A stretch of 64,000 nt of DNA from Candidatus Krumholzibacteriota bacterium (lineage in GTDB: Bacteria; Krumholzibacteriota; Krumholzibacteriia; JAJRXK01). The stretch lies in assembly GCA_029262065.1 (NCBI GenBank), contig JAJDAC010000044.1, forward strand, positions 1-64,000. Reading direction: 5' to 3'. Of the stretch, positions 63,001-64,000 are shown one piece after another. The notes under the pieces were generated by a model. The model saw nothing but the letters and a program-made list of their open reading frames with translations. It searched no databases and was not told the origin of the DNA. Within the stretch, counting starts at the first letter, position 1. Every line of letters begins with the position of its first letter. The position numbers were made by a program, and so were the translations under genes.

Positions 63001-63973
63001 ACGCGCCCCGGAAGTTGGAGAATCGCATGTCGTCTTCGATCAGCCGGGCCGCCACCGCGTCGGCTCGATAGGGATAGCCCTGGATGACTCCGTGGCCGCG
63101 CCCGTCGAAGTCGATCACCTTGTTCGCATCCATCCGGATACGCAGCTCGCCCTCGTGGTGAAGATCCACCGCCTGCTTCTTGCCCAGTATGCGAAGCACT
63201 TCGTTCAGGTTGGAGCGCTTGGCCTGCGTGTCCAACCGCAGCGACTCGACCTTGCCGGTTTCGAGGAACACGAATTCGCCCTCGGCCTGGGCGTCGGTGC
63301 TGTCGAATACCGCGTGGGCGTTGATGATCTCCAGGCGCCGGTCGGCGGGGAAAAAACGAGCTTCGCCACCCACGCTGTGCACAAGCAGATCGCGACTGCG
63401 CCAGTCACCGCGCGCCGCCGCCGTATCCACCGTCCAGTTCCCATCGCGACGGCGGATGGACCCGTGCCAGTGGCCGTCCTGGATGTCTTCGACCAACTCC
63501 CCACTGGCATCGGTTACCGTCACCGAGAAATCGCGCAGCTCGGCCCGACCCAACGTGATGGGCATCTCACCCGAACCCGGCGGCTCACTGCGCGGACGGG
63601 AGATTGCGTCCTCGGGCCCTTTGCGCAACAGCAGTTGCGTTCCGTACACGGTAGCCCGCCGAATGCGGATGTCGTTGCGAAGAATGGCGCGTAGGTCGTA
63701 CTCGACCTCGACGCTGTCGGCCGTGAGGTAGCTGAAACTTCCGTCGAGACCGCGGCGGGTCAACGATACGGCGTAGAAGTTCATGCCTTCCAGCGGGTTT
63801 CCCTTGAGGTCCCGGCAGGCAAACGTGATGCCGGTGTCGCGGAGCAGATTTCGGCTGATCACGCGGCCGACATGGCCCGCGTACAGGGTGGGATGCGCCG
63901 CCAGCCAGGCCAAAACGGCCAACGCCAGCAAGAGCGCCACCAGGAGGGTTATTCGCGTCGTTCGTACCCACAC
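60065..63973 (-). CDS. tamB: Translocation and assembly module protein TamB
   Basis: A 1302-residue inner-membrane-anchored, periplasm-spanning protein, complete in this window. It starts with GTG, with AGGG about 9 bases upstream. An N-terminal transmembrane helix (ITLLVALLLALAVLAWLAA) is followed by a long beta-helical region with repeated amphipathic strands (for example TLTVDFEDYLDWSQFNGDF and MDLLGESMLGTVLDIPIEET) and the conserved C-terminal TamB/DUF490 domain (ILRMLLGIGPAEGSG, GRVVADQIDLVDTIDIQ, GKYLTNNLYLRFSQGLS, FEYQISRRWLFNSEVR). With TamA it helps place certain proteins and lipids in the outer membrane. No canonical TamA gene was found; the barrel protein just downstream is the obvious candidate partner. 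Length is close to E. coli TamB (about 1259). Confidence 0.88.
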   Translation of the reverse strand: MWVRTTRITLLVALLLALAVLAWLAAHPTLYAGHVGRVISRNLLRDTGITFACRDLKGNPLEGMNFYAVSLTRRGLDGSFSYLTADSVEVEYDLRAILRNDIRIRRATVYGTQLLLRKGPEDAISRPRSEPPGSGEMPITLGRAELRDFSVTVTDASGELVEDIQDGHWHGSIRRRDGNWTVDTAAARGDWRSRDLLVHSVGGEARFFPADRRLEIINAHAVFDSTDAQAEGEFVFLETGKVESLRLDTQAKRSNLNEVLRILGKKQAVDLHHEGELRIRMDANKVIDFDGRGHGVIQGYPYRADAVAARLIEDDMRFSNFRGAFLEAEVSASGQLVIGPDILTVRGRAANIDLEQPWVGEPTGWPQSDLSGEFDLRLNLRPGRFEMDLLGESMLGTVLDIPIEETSVDLRYTDANGLVLNRAIGRAFGANFDGSGTVDVNDIVSIDVKAQADDLQNWIRWGKVPGVRAFGFTGDGQLRGPIDAIALRLTGQIERADGYGFEGSDQTLTVDFEDYLDWSQFNGDFTVNRLKGRGRFLGQLNTKLRLRDFRLDIDEANVALGDTTMVAQGAIVIEDDHVSVEANTMELDLVKEAWRLREPTTVNVERRSFHTPRISIGSNTGSFVLEGGIDLDGAADLKLSLTEGDLAILGTMGLAPTDLGGQVGGTVAFTGRMDRPGGEIRLGIQNPTWAGQQLDALAFDLDFDGRAFQLRSMRASSPHGLFSVQGTAQADRNAWLTAAIDDPSLWFDLWRTLTLDLQVEADQVGISQWLPPQAARTDWGTAAGQWTLRGTAQAPELDGFAQLTGFQLGDLQIPSASGHVRVDTTGITFDQGTISAPDPWITTLGHLPIYLSLAEQPRFERGDPFRLVFDSRGPVDIRPVNTCWPFFTRLEGEIEMLYEATGTLAAPNIAGSVKISGGVAQWAGTLEVFRDIEIEGVVRDNTLHLSNVSASEGKNGVLQARRTEIAFLGLLPDDIIMDFWARDLLLVSVPSLRAIGSSDDLQLRLVRPLATGPRAPKLTGNVVCRRAEYTGTFGDDGSGTATNVLPATSTPEWMADVRVRAQDRVLVKNDQLELRILGDFDFVRDEAGFHYRGQVEIPQGRVRVLYQDFNITRGRLDFSQGVGLDPAMNITAETEVPLYDRSSVLGRDLELVTVDMTGTMSTPQLTFTSESGYDEQTILRMLLGIGPAEGSGAGIGDIGYRVAASSFGRVVADQIDLVDTIDIQTQEAGLEELESTRIAVGKYLTNNLYLRFSQGLSITERDLFFEYQISRRWLFNSEVRRRLRENATQTQFNVDLKFRLEY

Positions 63974-64000
63974 AGTCAGATCACCCTACTAGAACGCGTG

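Noticed and set aside
1-64000. CRISPR arrays, tRNA, rRNA, insertion sequences, prophage
   Set aside because: No regular spaced direct repeats, no cloverleaf or rRNA-like segments and no transposase or integrase motifs were seen on either strand.

Overview
The window looks like chromosome from a high-GC, Gram-negative-type bacterium with an outer membrane, probably a little-cultured lineage near the FCB superphylum (Krumholzibacteria/Eisenbacteria/Latescibacteria-like). This placement is inference. It rests on two secreted proteins ending in an NPFNP...RY.LP type FlgD-like/T9SS-like tail, cohesin/dockerin-type surface proteins, a Gld-type ABC module, an LpoB homologue and TamB. No rRNA, tRNA, CRISPR array, insertion sequence or phage gene was recognised. 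Genes are dense, most starts carry a Shine-Dalgarno site, and many neighbours overlap by 4 bases (ATGA/GTGA). No gene-free stretch exceeds about 300 bases.

Layout. 1-290: edge of a crotonase gene (-). 427-3497: LpoB-like lipoprotein, COG3014-type lipoprotein and an O-methyltransferase (+). 3511-8988: cohesin-like protein, a large dockerin-bearing secreted protein and a thiolase (-), with a hairpin-rich gap at 7591-7812. 9170-11866: exported GH63/trehalase-like protein with a glycogen-binding tail (+). 11979-21351: one tightly packed eight-gene run (+): acyl-CoA carboxylase beta, biotin carboxylase, biotin carrier, methylmalonyl-CoA mutase large subunit, methylmalonyl-CoA epimerase, then methyltransferase, glycosyltransferase and a MurJ/Wzx-like flippase. 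21348-25130: OPT transporter and exonuclease VII (-). 25211-28619: Opp-type peptide-binding protein and two permeases (+), without ATPases. 28643-32963: leucyl aminopeptidase and a 14-repeat secreted protein with a clear intrinsic terminator (-). 33108-35730: A-type Fe-S carrier and cysteine desulfurase (-), divergent from YgfZ (+). 35717-40174: Gld-like ABC module plus DUF4340 (-). 40447-49574: a beta-oxidation run with MeaB and the B12 subunit of methylmalonyl-CoA mutase, ending in ispH and idi-2 (-). 49649-56338: lamin-tail-domain protein, DUF5683-like protein, GatCAB and a UvrD/PcrA helicase (-). 56387-63973: TamB and a peptidase/beta-propeller/Omp85-like barrel protein (-).

How the genes work together. 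The plus-strand carboxylase-mutase-epimerase run and the minus-strand beta-oxidation/MeaB/B12-subunit run together give a complete route from acyl-CoAs through propionyl-CoA to succinyl-CoA. The mutase is split into two subunits encoded about 31 kb apart. The Fe-S genes (desulfurase, carrier, YgfZ) form one functional cluster, and IspH, an Fe-S enzyme, is nearby. GatCAB implies tRNA-dependent amidation of Asp- or Glu-tRNA. The envelope theme (LpoB, flippase, Gld-like ABC, TamB and its barrel neighbour, tail-tagged secreted proteins) runs through the whole window.

Most unusual item: the 1128-residue protein at 56387-59773 joins a gluzincin-like peptidase domain with an intact HEMVH site, a TolB/WD40-like propeller and an Omp85-like barrel, and sits directly downstream of tamB. 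It may be a modified TamA-like partner.
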